Notes under the pieces: model-generated
Database searches by the model: none
What the model saw: only the letters and a program-made list of their open reading frames with translations
What the model was told of the DNA's origin: nothing
Translations under genes and position numbers: made by a program
Source of the DNA: Salvelinus alpinus
Taxonomy: Eukaryota > Chordata > Actinopteri > Salmoniformes > Salmonidae
Direction: 5' to 3'
DNA length: 64,000 nucleotides
Assembly: GCF_045679555.1 (NCBI RefSeq)
Contig: NC_092091.1
Location: 71,269,313-71,333,312 of the forward strand
In this document: positions 1 through 12,100 of the stretch, one piece after another
Layout of the letters: each line of letters opens with the position of its first letter
Position numbering within the stretch: position 1 is the first letter of the stretch

Positions 1-1365
1 TTCCAACTCTAAGAGAAGAGTACTAAAAGTCAGAGTGGATGTAGGGAAGGTTAAGATCATAGATCAACAGAACCACCCCATGCAGAAGACCTGGCACACC
101 GAGCATGGATATGACACCGCCTGGGTTCCCCCAGGGGTCGGTATGGTAGAAAGCAACCAACAGGAGAACTGTGTCTACGACCCAAAGAGAATCAAAGTCA
201 TCGAGGTCATGAAAGTAAACAAAAAGACCATGTAAGTATGAAAGAGACTGTTATAGTGCAAACCCTCTGATTGGTTTTACCTGTGATGATGCAATAGATA
301 CATTCTAGAGCTTTCTAACTGATTTGTTTTTAGAGGCTAGTTTGGGAGGTCAGATGACCAGGAATTTAAAAAAATCTAAATTTCCCAAATGACCTAAAAA
401 TCAAGTCTCCTTTAACAAATCATTATTTTAAATAAACTATGTGAAGAATAGAAGCTAATATAATATCATATTGAAGCAAAAACTGTCTGCCTGTCTTACA
501 GATCTAGATACCGTCATCTTCAGAGTGGAGTCACCCCTGAGGACAGCCACGTCTATGTGATGTATCATGGAACATCAAAACAGATTGCTGTGAAAATACA
601 GAGAAATGGATTCAAACCTTCCAAAGATGGCATGCTTGGTGCCGGTGTCTACCTCAGTCGAGACATCCGAAAAGTCATCAAATACCCCATTGGTGCTAAT
701 GACTCAGACAAGATGGTTCTGAAAGTGAAGGTGAATGTTGGCAAGGTTAAGATCATTAACAAACAGGGTCGCGACATGCAATACAACTGGCACACTAAGC
801 ATGGGTATGACACTGCCTGGGTTCCACCTGGAGTTGACATGGTGCCGAGCAATCAAGAGGAGGACTGTGTTTTCGACCCAAAGAGAATCACAGTGCTGGC
901 AATGCTGAAAGTGTCCACCATGAAAATGTGAGTGATATTGAGCCACCGTCAGTACCTTATCACAATGGAAGTACCCCTACAGTAGAAGGCTTGAAGGGCA
1001 CTTAATGTGAGCCCCACTATACACACATGCAGGTTTTAATTGAGACAGTTTGTCTTCTATTCTCTTTCCTGCAGGTTAAACCCGTCACTGTAGAACAGAT
1101 AGCGTTCTGCAGTCAGTGGGAGCATCCAGCATCACCTCATGGTCACCAGAAGAGGATGGATAGAATCAGACGGACCCACATGATGCAGTTCATAGGAAGA
1201 AGAAGCTATATTTTGCAGGCCCACAACATGATTTCACATGTCAATCTATATGCAATCAATCATATGACCTCATCATATCAAATATTCATATTTACCTGAT
1301 GTAAATAATACATGTGTAGCAATGATCTTTGTTCCTATAATAAATCTCAAATAAACAAGTTTCAC
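1..1365 (+). CDS. gig2-like: gig2-like gene, PARP-like domain protein (5' end outside window)
   Basis: Three exons are visible: 1-231 (continues from outside the window), 502-927 and 1075 to about 1360, with the stop at 1091-1093. Donors GTAAGT and GTGAGT, acceptors TTACAG and CTGCAG, and phases all agree. Exon 1 holds the end of a first GIG2 domain (DTAWVPPGVGM, NCVYDPKRIKVIEVMKV). Exon 2 holds a second complete domain with MYHGTSKQ, MLGAGVYLSRDIRK, DTAWVPPGVDM and VFDPKRI. The HGT histidine and GVY tyrosine correspond to two residues of the PARP H-Y-E triad. The last exon adds only a few residues (NPSL). AATAAA signals lie near 1339 and 1351. GIG2 (grass carp reovirus-induced gene 2) proteins are fish interferon-induced antiviral factors with a PARP-like fold; catalytic activity here is not shown. 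The domain order matches the minus-strand gig2 gene at 30.5-31.7 kb. Confidence 0.85.
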
Positions 1366-1969
1366 ACATTGTTTGTTGTGTTTTCCCCCCTCCGAATTCC
1401 AATCAGTTAATCTATTGAAGTATCTGTGCTGCGGAAATATTGCAACGAATTTAGTCAATGTTGTGTGTCTTCCATAGACTTCCATAGACAGGTGGCAGCT
1501 GAGTTCTCACTGTTTGCGGAAGGTGTCAGCCATTTTGAAATGCTCAGATTGGGATACCATATATGTTTATGGTTCTGTATTTATTAGACTACCTGCTGAT
1601 GTTTTTACAGTCTTTTATGTCAAACCATTTAACTGGGCCACCAGTTGGAGATCCCTGCTCTGTGTGCCTTATCCATCTCTATAGAGACAAGAGTTGTAAC
1701 CAGGAAATGAAATCAGTAAACACTCTGTATGAAGCACTGCTGTAGGTTTCCTAAGAATACAGTATGATAGTCCTGCATTTGTCAAGCAATAGCAGGTAAG
1801 TCTTGCTATTGACCACTTCACTGATATATATCAAACAATATTCCTGTAACAATAGTAATTCAGCACATTGTTATTGTATAAACATCACTATTTGGTGCAA
1901 CAGTATCAGTTAAAGGACTAGCTAATATTACAAGGTGTAATTGTGCATTGTATTGACTTATATTACAGC
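1366..1969. other. spacer between gig2 copies
   Basis: About 600 bases of AT-rich DNA between the poly(A) region of the first gig2 gene and the decayed second copy. I see no convincing coding exon, RNA gene or recognisable transposon. Confidence 0.4.
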
Positions 1970-3600
1970 TCATCTCAGCAGAGGTGTATTCAGCTGCAGT
2001 TTGGTTACTAGCTTATGGCTAACTCTCCATACTACATTAACTTCCTAGACAGCAACACACGTCCTGAAGATCAGACAGAATATGTGATGTTCTACGGCAC
2101 CACAACAGAGTTGATTAAGAACAATGGTTTCACACCAAGTGCAGACTAAAGTGTTCTTGGAACTGGTGTCTATGTTAGTTGGGACATTCTAAAAGCCATT
2201 GAAAACCCTCCTGGTGTCCCCTACTGGGAGAAAAGAGTACTTCAAGTCAGAGTGGATGTGGGGAAGGTTATTATCATAGAGAAGAACCACCCCAAGCAGA
2301 AGACCTGGCACACTGCATGGCTATGACACTGGCTGGGTACCACCTGAGGTTGGCATGGAAGAGGAGGACTGTGTCTACGACCCAAAGATAATGAAAGGTC
2401 ATGGAGATGACTGGAAAGAACTTGTAAGTATGAAAGACTGTTGAAATGTTATGCTGGTGAATGAGGACCCAAAAGCGACTTAATAGAAACAGAGTCTTTA
2501 TTCCAGTCTTAAACAAAAAACGATACTCCTGGATATTATCTTAGGTAAATCCAAAACAGGAAAACTGAAATCCTCTCGTCAGTAGAGAGGAACGACTGGA
2601 GACGCGACCACAGACTGCAGGTCGCTTCGGGAAGGCACAGGCCGTAGCTGACAGACACCTGCTCACACGCAGCATCTGAAGAAGGCAAAAACACGACAGG
2701 GCGGAACAAGGACACAGAACAGCAAACATCAAACAAGGATCCGACAAGGACAGAAGCGGAAAACAGAGGGAGAAATAGGGACTCTAATCAGAGGGCAAAA
2801 TAGGGGACAGGTGTGAAAGAGTAAATGAGGTAGTTAGGAGAATGAGGAACAGCTGGGAGCAGGAACGGAACGATAGAGAGAGAGAGCGAGAGAGGGAGGG
2901 GGAGAGAGAGGGATAGAAAGAGGGAAAGAACCTAATAAGACCAGCAGAGGGAAACGAATAGAAGGGAAGCACAGGGACAAGACATGATAATCAACGACAA
3001 AACATGACAGAAATACATTGCAAACCATTTTTCTTGTCATTACCTGCGATGGTATGGGATGGTACGTGACAACTTCACAGTAGGGCAGTGATTCCAGTTG
3101 GTGATGAATTCTACAAAATCTTTTACTCCCCCTTCCTCAATCAGACAAACAACAAAATAATTTGCCTATAATATGAAATAATGTAACCTACCTACAAATG
3201 CAATATCTCATTTCACCAAATACTGTATGTTTTACTGATCTAAAAACAATCATGTTAAGAGTGGAGTCATCCCTAAAGGTTGCCGTGTCTACGCCATGTA
3301 TCTTGAAACAACAAAACAGTCTGCGGTGACACTACAGAGATATGGCTTCACACCATCCAGAGATGGTATGCTTGGTGCTGGTGTCCGAAAAGCCGTTAAA
3401 TACCCCATTAGGTGTTCCTAAATCCGACAGGGTGGTTCTGAAACTAAGGTTGGATTTTGGAAGTTCTGATCATAGACAATCACAACTTGTTCTGACTCTG
3501 CCTGGCTTTCACCAGGTGTTGGGATGGTGCAGAGCAACTAAGAGGAAGACTTGTGTGTCTACAATCCAAAGACAATCAAAGTGTGGGCAGTGACATCATG
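1970..3600 (+). pseudogene. decayed gig2-like gene copy
   Basis: Two blocks resemble the two GIG2-domain exons of the neighbours. Block 1, about 1980-2425, keeps the acceptor context before a start-like region (SPYYINFLDS), fragments matching VLQVRVDVGKVIII, and a GTAAGTATG donor-like end. Block 2, about 3255-3600, matches MYLETTKQSAVTLQRYGFT and DGMLGAGV. It is broken: TAA interrupts block 1 near 2147 (after PSAD), the frame shifts after the KTWHT motif near 2312, and block 2 lacks the segment between GAGV and RKAVKYP and shifts again. The intervening intron carries an unrelated repeat. It is a dead paralogue in the same orientation as the first gig2 gene. Confidence 0.8.
2440..3010. repeat. 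unclassified interspersed repeat in the gig2 pseudogene intron
   Basis: This block is absent from the corresponding intron of the first gig2 gene (232-501). It starts near a GGTGAATGAGGACCC motif and ends near the ACATGACAG motif around 3008. It includes a GA-rich purine tract at 2870-2935. I recognise the style from salmonid repeats but cannot assign a class; ends and target duplication are not clear. Confidence 0.4.
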
Positions 3601-3809
3601 AATATTACTGATTATATTTCTGAAGTATTTGTTATGATTGTTACATGAATAATTGCATATTGCAATAGCTGGCCTGAGTAGGCCTATTGTGAAATATAGC
3701 CTTAATTAGTGAATATGGTCTATTCACTCATTAACATATGGTGATGTCACCATGAAAGGCCAAAACTCCATCCCACCAAAACAGTCTTCTCAAACAGCTC
3801 TTACATTAT

Positions 3810-4210
3810 CACTGAGTGTACAAAACATTATGAACACCTGCTCTTTCCAAGACATAAACAGATTTTTAAGCCTCGAGACAACTGAGACATGGATTGTGTA
3901 TGTCTGCCATTTAGAGCGTGAATGGGCAAGACAAAATATTTAAGTGCCTTTGAATGGTGTATGGTAGTAGGTGCCAGGCGCACCGGTTTGTGTTCAACAG
4001 TTTCCCGTGTGTATTAAGAATGGTCCACCACCCAACGGTCATCCAGCCAACTGTGGGAAGCAATGGAGTCAACGTGGGCCAGCATCCCTGTGGAACACTT
4101 TCAACACCTTATAGTCTATGCCCTGATGAATTGAGGATGTTCTGAGGGCAAAAAGGGAGGTGCAACTCAATATTAGGAAGGTGCTCTTAATGTTTTGTAT
4201 ACTCAGTGTA
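3810..4210. mobile_element. non-autonomous DNA element, family 1 (CACTGAGTGTACAAAACATT ends)
   Basis: The 401-bp block begins CACTGAGTGTACAAAACATT and ends AATGTTTTGTATACTCAGTG, so the termini are imperfect inverted repeats about 25-30 bp long. A second member in the opposite orientation lies at 59057-59809. No coding capacity is visible. Tc1/mariner-like ends are plausible, but the superfamily is not proven. Confidence 0.65.
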
Positions 4211-5526
4211 TAAAACACAGGAAAACACAGGAGAATCACATTTTTGACTGCGCTGGGCCTTTAAGATGATCATACCAAGGACCATTTAGCTATTTCTTAT
4301 AGCATTTTAGGACTCCTGTAGGGGGATCTATTAACCCATAGAAACACATTGAAAACAGTTAGAATGGTCTGCTGGGTTCCAGTGGCTACATTTTGATTGG
4401 ATTTTATATTTCAAGAAACCTCCCCCACATGCCCCTAAAAGGGAAGCTGCGTGTAATGTTCTTCTCAAGTCGATGAAGGCATTACAACTGCTCTACTAAA
4501 TACATTTTGTTATGGTGTGTGTACATGTTATACATCAGCGATTTCCTGGGCATCCTCACACACTGTTCCTCCTACGGCACTAGTGGGCACCTTTAGTGCT
4601 CCTCCAAAGCAAGGCAATTGATTGGTGTGACGTGTTGCGAGGCATCAATGGTTTCCACCCACTTGTAGCTACTTTCTGTCATGAACTACACCAGGGCTGC
4701 GTTCAGTATGTTTTTACGTTCTGAAACGGTTCAATTGAAGGTAAACGGTGCTGTACCGAACAACCAGTTGAAAAATGGGGAGGGGTTAGGTTGTGGGTTG
4801 GAGAACGCTGTCAGCATGTCCACTGCCCTTTAAAAATAAAAATATGTTACTCATTGCTTCAAGCCACACCTCGCCACACCCACCAAACGTACCTCGAAGT
4901 CTGTTCAAGAACATTTTGGGGAAACGTGTCATTCAGTACAAACCGTTGCACAACATAGCAAACGTTCAAGCGAACTCAACACACCTCTTGCTTCCTGAAT
5001 AGGGAAGCTTGGTTCTCAACAAGGCTAGCCTGAGTAACACAATACCCTGCAGTTGACCTGCAACAAAACACTCATGTATTAGTCTCCCACTGCAATTGTA
5101 GAACACATTCACATCAACCTGATAAATACTAGACTATAAAAACACATATACAATGTATTCCTTCTGAAGGAATTTCACAAATTGTCAGATCACAAAAATC
5201 ATCTAGTTAAGTAAAGCTCAAAAACCGTTATACTACACATGTTCCTGTGTTTAAGAACCATGTAAGAGGTAAATAAAACTACACATTCCTATCCTTCACC
5301 TATCCTTCACCTATCCTTCACAGTCTCAACTACTAACACCTTAGTCCCAAAATCCCTGATGACATCACTGGTCATTCTTCTGACATCATGATGAGGTCAG
5401 CTAAAAACTAAGGGGATGTGGCTGACATGCAAACCAATATTTAATTTAAGAATTGGTTAAAATGAGGTTACGGTTAGGGTCAAGGTTAGGGTTGATGAGA
5501 TGCTGGTCAGAAGAGTCCCTCTAGTC
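4211..5526. other. intergenic DNA with MITE-like sequence
   Basis: No supported gene. A block at about 4690-4985 starts CAGGGCTGCGTTCAGTATG and carries GTACCGAACAACCAGTTG-type sequence I associate with a common fish MITE family. The rest is AT-rich. This stretch lies downstream of the NLR gene on the minus strand and may include its 3' UTR. Confidence 0.4.
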
Positions 5527-5529
5527 TCA

Positions 5530-5660
5530 CCCTGCCGAGGCTTCGTAGCTACTACACCCATCTTCAACATCCATCTTCTCTTCCTCTGCCTCTTCAACAT
5601 CCATCTTCTCTGCCTCTTCAACATCCATCTTCTCTGCTTCTTCAACATCCATCTTCTCTT
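5530..5660 (-). repeat. 24-bp coding-phase minisatellite just 3' of the NLR stop
   Basis: Read on the minus strand, a 24-bp unit encoding roughly EEAEKMDV repeats about 3.5 times between 5660 and 5560. The unit length is a multiple of three and lies in the same frame as the upstream NLR coding sequence, after its TGA at 5689-5691. The frame stays open for 53 codons to a second TGA at 5527-5529. Confidence 0.7.
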
Positions 5661-5688
5661 CCTGTCTGGACTTGGACCTGATGCTGCT

Positions 5689-5775
5689 TCACCAGATCTC
5701 AAACCTCTTGTCTGTCAGGAACGGACTTCTGTCGTTGATTCTGTTGTTGAAGAGCCTGCAGAGAAGAACACTATT

Positions 5776-5807
<32 letters not shown>

Positions 5808-6059
5808 TATTAGTTTTAGAACATTTCACTACAGATCACCATCATTAAATAGTTGCACCCAGAAAAAGAGACCATATGATCTCACGTGCACACACAAACT
5901 GACGTCACACACACTCACCGTACGGTGCGTATTGAAGTGTTGGTGGAGACCAGTTGGAGTATTCTGTCGGTCAGAGCATCAGTGATGTCATTGTGACTCA
6001 GGCTACAATACAGAGACAGAAAGAGAATGAAGGATCAGACATTTGTCATGTAGTCACAT

Positions 6060-6106
<47 letters not shown>

Positions 6107-9100
6107 GAAACCCACTCACTCCAGGACTTCAACTTTGTGCAGGTGTGTGAGCAGGGGCTGTAGATGGCGGTCTGTGAGTTGGCAGTGGTTGAGGTCCAGT
6201 TCTGACAGCCCCTCTGAGTGTTCCAGAACCAGGGCCAGAGATCCACAGGCCTTTTGGTTCAGCCTGGTCTCACTGAGATCCAGCTCCCCATCCAGGGCTC
6301 TGCACAGGGACACTGCGTGCCTCAGAACCCCCTCTTCAATCCCCTCACACACATGGTCCAGCAGCTGAAGTAGCAGAGCTTTGCTGGGGCTGAGGGAACA
6401 ATAACCAGAGATAACATTATGAGACAGCTCTAACTCCTACTTTTATAAACTAGTTTGTCCTTGTGTTTCTAACCTCAGCTTGACAATATGCAGGATGGGA
6501 AGCAGCTCTCTCAGTGCTCCGTGCTCCACCTCACAGTCTTTAAGGATGAGCTGCACCTGGGGCTGGTTTCGGGACTGGTTCTGGGTCGGGTTCTGAACCA
6601 GCTGTGTGCTGTGTTGGCTCTGCTTCAGAACAGAGTTTATGACCCTACAGTGGTCAGTGGTCAGACACAGCGCCTCCCCCTGGTCGTGAGCTGACAGGTC
6701 CACAGAGGAGGAGCAGGAAAAGTCCAACCTGTACTGCAGAGCCCTGAGCAGCTCCGCTGCTGTTGTTGTTGTTGTTGGTGATAGTGCCCCCTGCAGGATC
6801 TGAGAGGCAGCGCAGGAGTGGAGGAAACTCAGCAACAGCTTCCTGTCAACACTACAGCAGGTGAGAGAGAGACAGAGACCGTCTTATTTACACACCAGCA
6901 CACAATAAAACACTGATAAAACACACTACAACTCTGTGATTCACGTCAACTCCCACACGTTCCGCTTCAATTCCACCCCTGAGAGAAAGGTAAGTGCATT
7001 ACACTAAGGTTAGGGTTAGTGGTTATCAGAGTCAGACAGTGTAAAGCACCGTAGTTCTATCCATTCTAGAATGGTCAAAGAGTGCCAACGAAACCTGAGT
7101 TGGGAGACTCTGTCCAGAAGAGGCAGGATGCTCTCTATCTCCCCCGGTGGTATGGAGGTCCACAGCAGGTTGACTTTGACTTGGTGGCTGTGCTGCAGGG
7201 TGAAACACAGAGCAGTACAGTCCACTCTGTCCAGCTCTCTGCTGTTCAGGTTGATCCAATGGTCTGAAGACCTCAACAAACTGAACACACACACACTGTC
7301 TCTACTGTCATAGATCTGTCTGATGATGGACTTCACAAAGCTGGAACTGAGCCTGCAGAAAGATGTAGAATGGATTGTCATGGTTATGTTAAGGTTTTAA
7401 AAAGGATAACTCACATAGCAACAACTAGCTGGGTAGAACATTAATAGTTCAAGTCTATCAATATTAAATAAAGATCAAACACCTCTTGAATATAACCCTA
7501 ATGATAATACAGGGTATAACTCAAAACAAAAATATTTGTTTTCTTCTTTCTAAAAAGTCTTTATATATAAAATTAAGTTCAGTCACCTCTTGAATATAAC
7601 CCTTCCCAGAAAGGGGAGAAGATCTGAGATGTTCTTCTCTAGAAGCCGGTTCTTCTTGAGGTCCACTGTGATGTTGTGGGTTGAATGCTGCAGCAGAGAG
7701 AGAAGCACTTCCCAGTCCAGCCTGCAGGAGGTCAGGTCTCCACCAACCTTCTCCAGGAACCACTGAGTCAAGTCCTTGTCCTGAGCTTCATACACAACTA
7801 CAGCCAGCTGCTGCAGAGTGTCTGAGTGCAGTCTAGGAGGTTGGAACATACAGGCAGTCAGAAATGAACACAGATATAAATAAAAACACAAGTATAAGTT
7901 CTACCTATTTCTACTAGTAAAAAAACAACAGCTTCAAACTGACCTGAGAGTGAGAGGGCCCTGGTGACACAGCAGTGTGATGAGAGAGTGACCCTGGATG
8001 CAGAAGTCAGTCAGGTCCAAACACTGCACCGTCCAGAATCTCAGCAGGGATGCCACACTACTCAGAGCTCTGGATAACACTCTCTCTGGTGGCTGGCTGC
8101 TCTTTAGGACCAGGGAGAGTTCTGGGACAGTCAGTGGAGTCCCACCTCTCCCTGTCCTCCTAGCCAGTCTGGCCAGTCTCACTGCCATGCCCACATTCAG
8201 CCTGGAATGAAAAACAATAACTCAAGCCACTTTTAAACAGAGAAACCTTCTCAGATAAAATGCACAAAAAGAAATCAAACTAATCAATAGACCTGTAAAA
8301 TCTAGCGTACAAAACACACCTGAGCTTGTGTAGCTGTGACACACGTGTGAAGAGAAGCGAGGCTCCTTTCAGAGAAATCTTGCTGGGGGTGAGAGTGAGG
8401 TCCACTCTGAAGGCACAGAGGCCTAGGACTCTCACCACAGACCTGCATGTTTTCCTGGGTAACTGTCCTCCCAGTGACAGGGTGGAGCCCAAGGCCTGGA
8501 GGAGAGAGGCCAACTGCTGGGCATCCTCTCTGGACCTCACAGGGATGGATTCACACACGCGCTGGAAGAACTTGTCAGAATCACAGCTGAAACAGCAAAA
8601 CATGAGGGACACATGAAATCAAACAACAGTTAGAATACATGAATATTGAACTGTCGTATGGAAAAGTAATACCATGTGATGTTACAGAGAAAGTTACATA
8701 ATATGCCACGACATAACGTAATATGAGTTTTATAGATCAGCTATTCTGAGTAAACATTGAGGTTTCGTGTTACAAGATTTCATAAAGACACATCACTATT
8801 AGCATCACATAATCACTAACCACATACATTATGTTCAGACTCACCTCAGCTGTGAGATGTAGGGCAGACACTGAAGGAAACTCCTCACTTCACTGTCTTC
8901 ATCTGACCAGCCTTTCAGCTCTACTGGTTTCTTCTCTGGTTGGAGTGTCAGCACTTCTAGGAGGAGGGAGGCCTTTCTCTCTGAGAGGTCTATGGACCAG
9001 ACTGCAGGAGCTGACTGGTAAACTGTCTGTAATGCTGGAAGGACACTCCTGCCTGTTTGAGTCTCATAGTCCTTCACATGTGAGTACAGATCCAGCAGGA

Positions 9101-12100
9101 GATCACATTGAAACCACTTATCGTCATCATCCCAGTCACAGAGAGGGAAAGTGCTGTAAGTACACACTGATGATAGCAGCCTCAGTGTCTTCTCTCCTGA
9201 CTGCTCCTCCCACTCTGCTGCTTGAGACAGGAGACCCACCAGGAACTTGATCAGCTTTGAGTATTCATACTCCTCAAATATGAAACTCCAACAAGGACAG
9301 TAACAGCTGATTCAGACATGGATGGACACATGAAACCAGTCATCACTCAAATATATATGAAGTAGTTATACATTTACATAATGTGCTTTTGTTTTATGAC
9401 AAAATATATCATCTTAGAGAAATTAACAATATCTATGTGTGATATTTCTAAATGCAACATGTTCATTCAGGAAATCTGAGTAGAAATGTTACCAGATTCA
9501 CCAACATTTGAACTTTTATATTTACCAGGTTTCTAAAAGACAATAATCAGTAGCATCACATAATCACTAACCACCACACATGTTCAGACTCACCTCAGCT
9601 GTGAGATGTAGGGCAGACACTGAAGGAAACTCCTCACTTCACTGTCTTCATCTGACCAGCCTTTCAGCTCTACTGATTTCTTCTCTGGTAGGAGTTTCAG
9701 CACTTCTAGGAGGAGGGAGACCTTTCTCTTTCTGAGGTCTATGGACCAGACTGCAGGAGCTGACTAGTAAACTGGCTGTAATGCTGGAAGGACACTCCTG
9801 CCTGTTTGAGTCTCATAGTCCTTCACATGTGAGTACAGATCCAGCAGGAAATCACATTGAAACCACTTATCATCATCATCCCAGTCACAGAGAGGGAAAG
9901 TTCTGTAAGTACACACTGATGATAGCAGCCTCAGTGTCTTCTCTCCTGACTGCTCCTCCCACTCTGCTGCTTGAGACAGGAGACCCACCAGGAACTTGAT
10001 CAGCTTTGACTGTTCATACCTCCATAGATAGAAACTGCAACAAGGACAGTAACAGCGGATTCAGACATGGATTGACACATGAAACCAGTCATCGCTAAAA
10101 TATATGTGAAGTAGTTATACATTTACATAGCGCTTTTGTTTGATGAAAAAATTTATAATTTTAGATAAATTAACAATATCTATGTGTGACATTTCTAAAT
10201 GCAACATGTTCATTCAGGAAATCTGAGTAGAAATGTTACCAGATTCTCCAATATTTTAACTTTTATATTTACCAGGTTTCTAAAAGACAATAATCAGTAG
10301 CATCACATAATCACTAACCACCACACATGTTCAGACTCACCTCAGCTGTGAGATGTAGGGCAGACACTGAAGGAAACTCCTCACTTCACTGTCTTCATCT
10401 GACCAGCCTTTCAGCTGTACTGTTTTCTTCTCTGGTTGGAGTTTCAGCACTTCTAGGAGGAGGGAGACCTTTCTCTTTCTGAGGTCTATGTACCAGACTG
10501 CAGGAGCTGACTGGTAAACTGGCTGTAATGCTGGAAGGACACTCCTGCCTGTTTGAGTCTCATAGTCCTTCACATGTGAGTACAGATCCAGCAGGAAATC
10601 ACATTGAAACCACTTATCATCATCATCCCAGTCACAGAGAGGGAAAGTTCTGTAAGTACACACTGATGATAGCAGCCTCAGTGTCTTCTCTCCTGACTGC
10701 TCCTCCCACTCTGCTGCTTGAGACAGGAGACCCACCAGGAACTTGATCAGCTTTGACTGTTCATACCTCCATAGATAGAAACTGCAACAAGGACAGTAAC
10801 AGCGGATTCAGACATGGATTGACACATGAAACCAGTCATCGCTAAAATATATGTGAAGTAGTTATACATTTACATAGCGCTTTTGTTTGATGAAAAAATT
10901 TATAATTTTAGATAAATTAACAATATCTATGTGTGACATTTCTAAATGCAACATGTTCATTCAGGAAATCTGAGTAGAAATGTTACCAGATTCTCCAATA
11001 TTTTAACTTTTATATTTACCAGGTTTCTAAAAGACAATAATCAGTAGCATCACATAATCACTAACCACCACACATGTTCAGACTCACCTCAGCTGTGAGA
11101 TGTAGGGCAGACACTGAAGGAAACTCCTCACTTCACTCTCTTCATCTGACCAGTCCCACAGCTCTACTGGTTTCTTCTCTGGTTGGAGTTTCAGCACTTC
11201 TAGGAGGAGGGAGACCTTTCTCTTTCTGAGGTCTATGGACCAGACTGCAGGAGCTGACTGGTAAACTGTCTGTAATGCTGGAAGGACACTCCTGCCTGTT
11301 TGAGTCTCATAGTCCTTCACATGTGAGTACAGATCCAGCAGGAGATCCCATTTCTGATCGTGATAAACTTTAGACAGTGACAACACTTTCTCTACAGTTG
11401 TTTGTATGGTTTCTCTCTCATGGAGGGCTGCTTGAAGACACAGATTCAGTAGGAATGTCTTCTCTCTCTTTCTCCAGTCGTCAGGGGATCTTCTCTGATA
11501 CTGTGGTGGAGCAAAACTGCATGAACAGTTTAACAACAAATATATTAATATTTGAGAGATATAATATGCATTTCTGATGGTCACATTACAGTGGGTAAAA
11601 TAACATGACTATCTGATAAAATAATTTAAATGTTGAAAGATAATGATAAAATAATTCCACTCTGAAACCTTATAACTGTATGAAATTGATTAGAATCATA
11701 AAATTATAATCTGATGATGTGTGTAGTTTTAGTCGGAATTAGGTTAAACAATGTATCTGTATAGTGGAAAAACAGACGGTCTGAGCAAGGCGTAGCTTAG
11801 GATTTGAACTTGTGTGTGTGTGTGCCTAGTAAAATATCGAAGAACAATTAAAACTGTGTTTGGACCGACCTGGCTAGGCCTCTGAGAGACTTGGGAGAGG
11901 ACAGGGAGTACTTCTCAAGGTCTACCTAATCTCGGGGGAATGGAACTGTCGGCTGGGTAGTGATACAAAGTGGTGCGAACTGTGGAGAAGGATAAAACTC
12001 ACCTACTGTTTGTGTGTATGTATGTGCGTAGGACACCTACTGTTTGTGTGTATGTATGTGCGCAGCTATAAAATGTATGTTTTTGTATTCTTGACTTTAG

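Noticed and set aside
5457-5985. Frames over the 24-bp repeat read on + or in other minus frames (WMLKRQRR type)
   Set aside because: The informative reading is the minus frame continuous with the NLR; others are out-of-frame products of the repeat.
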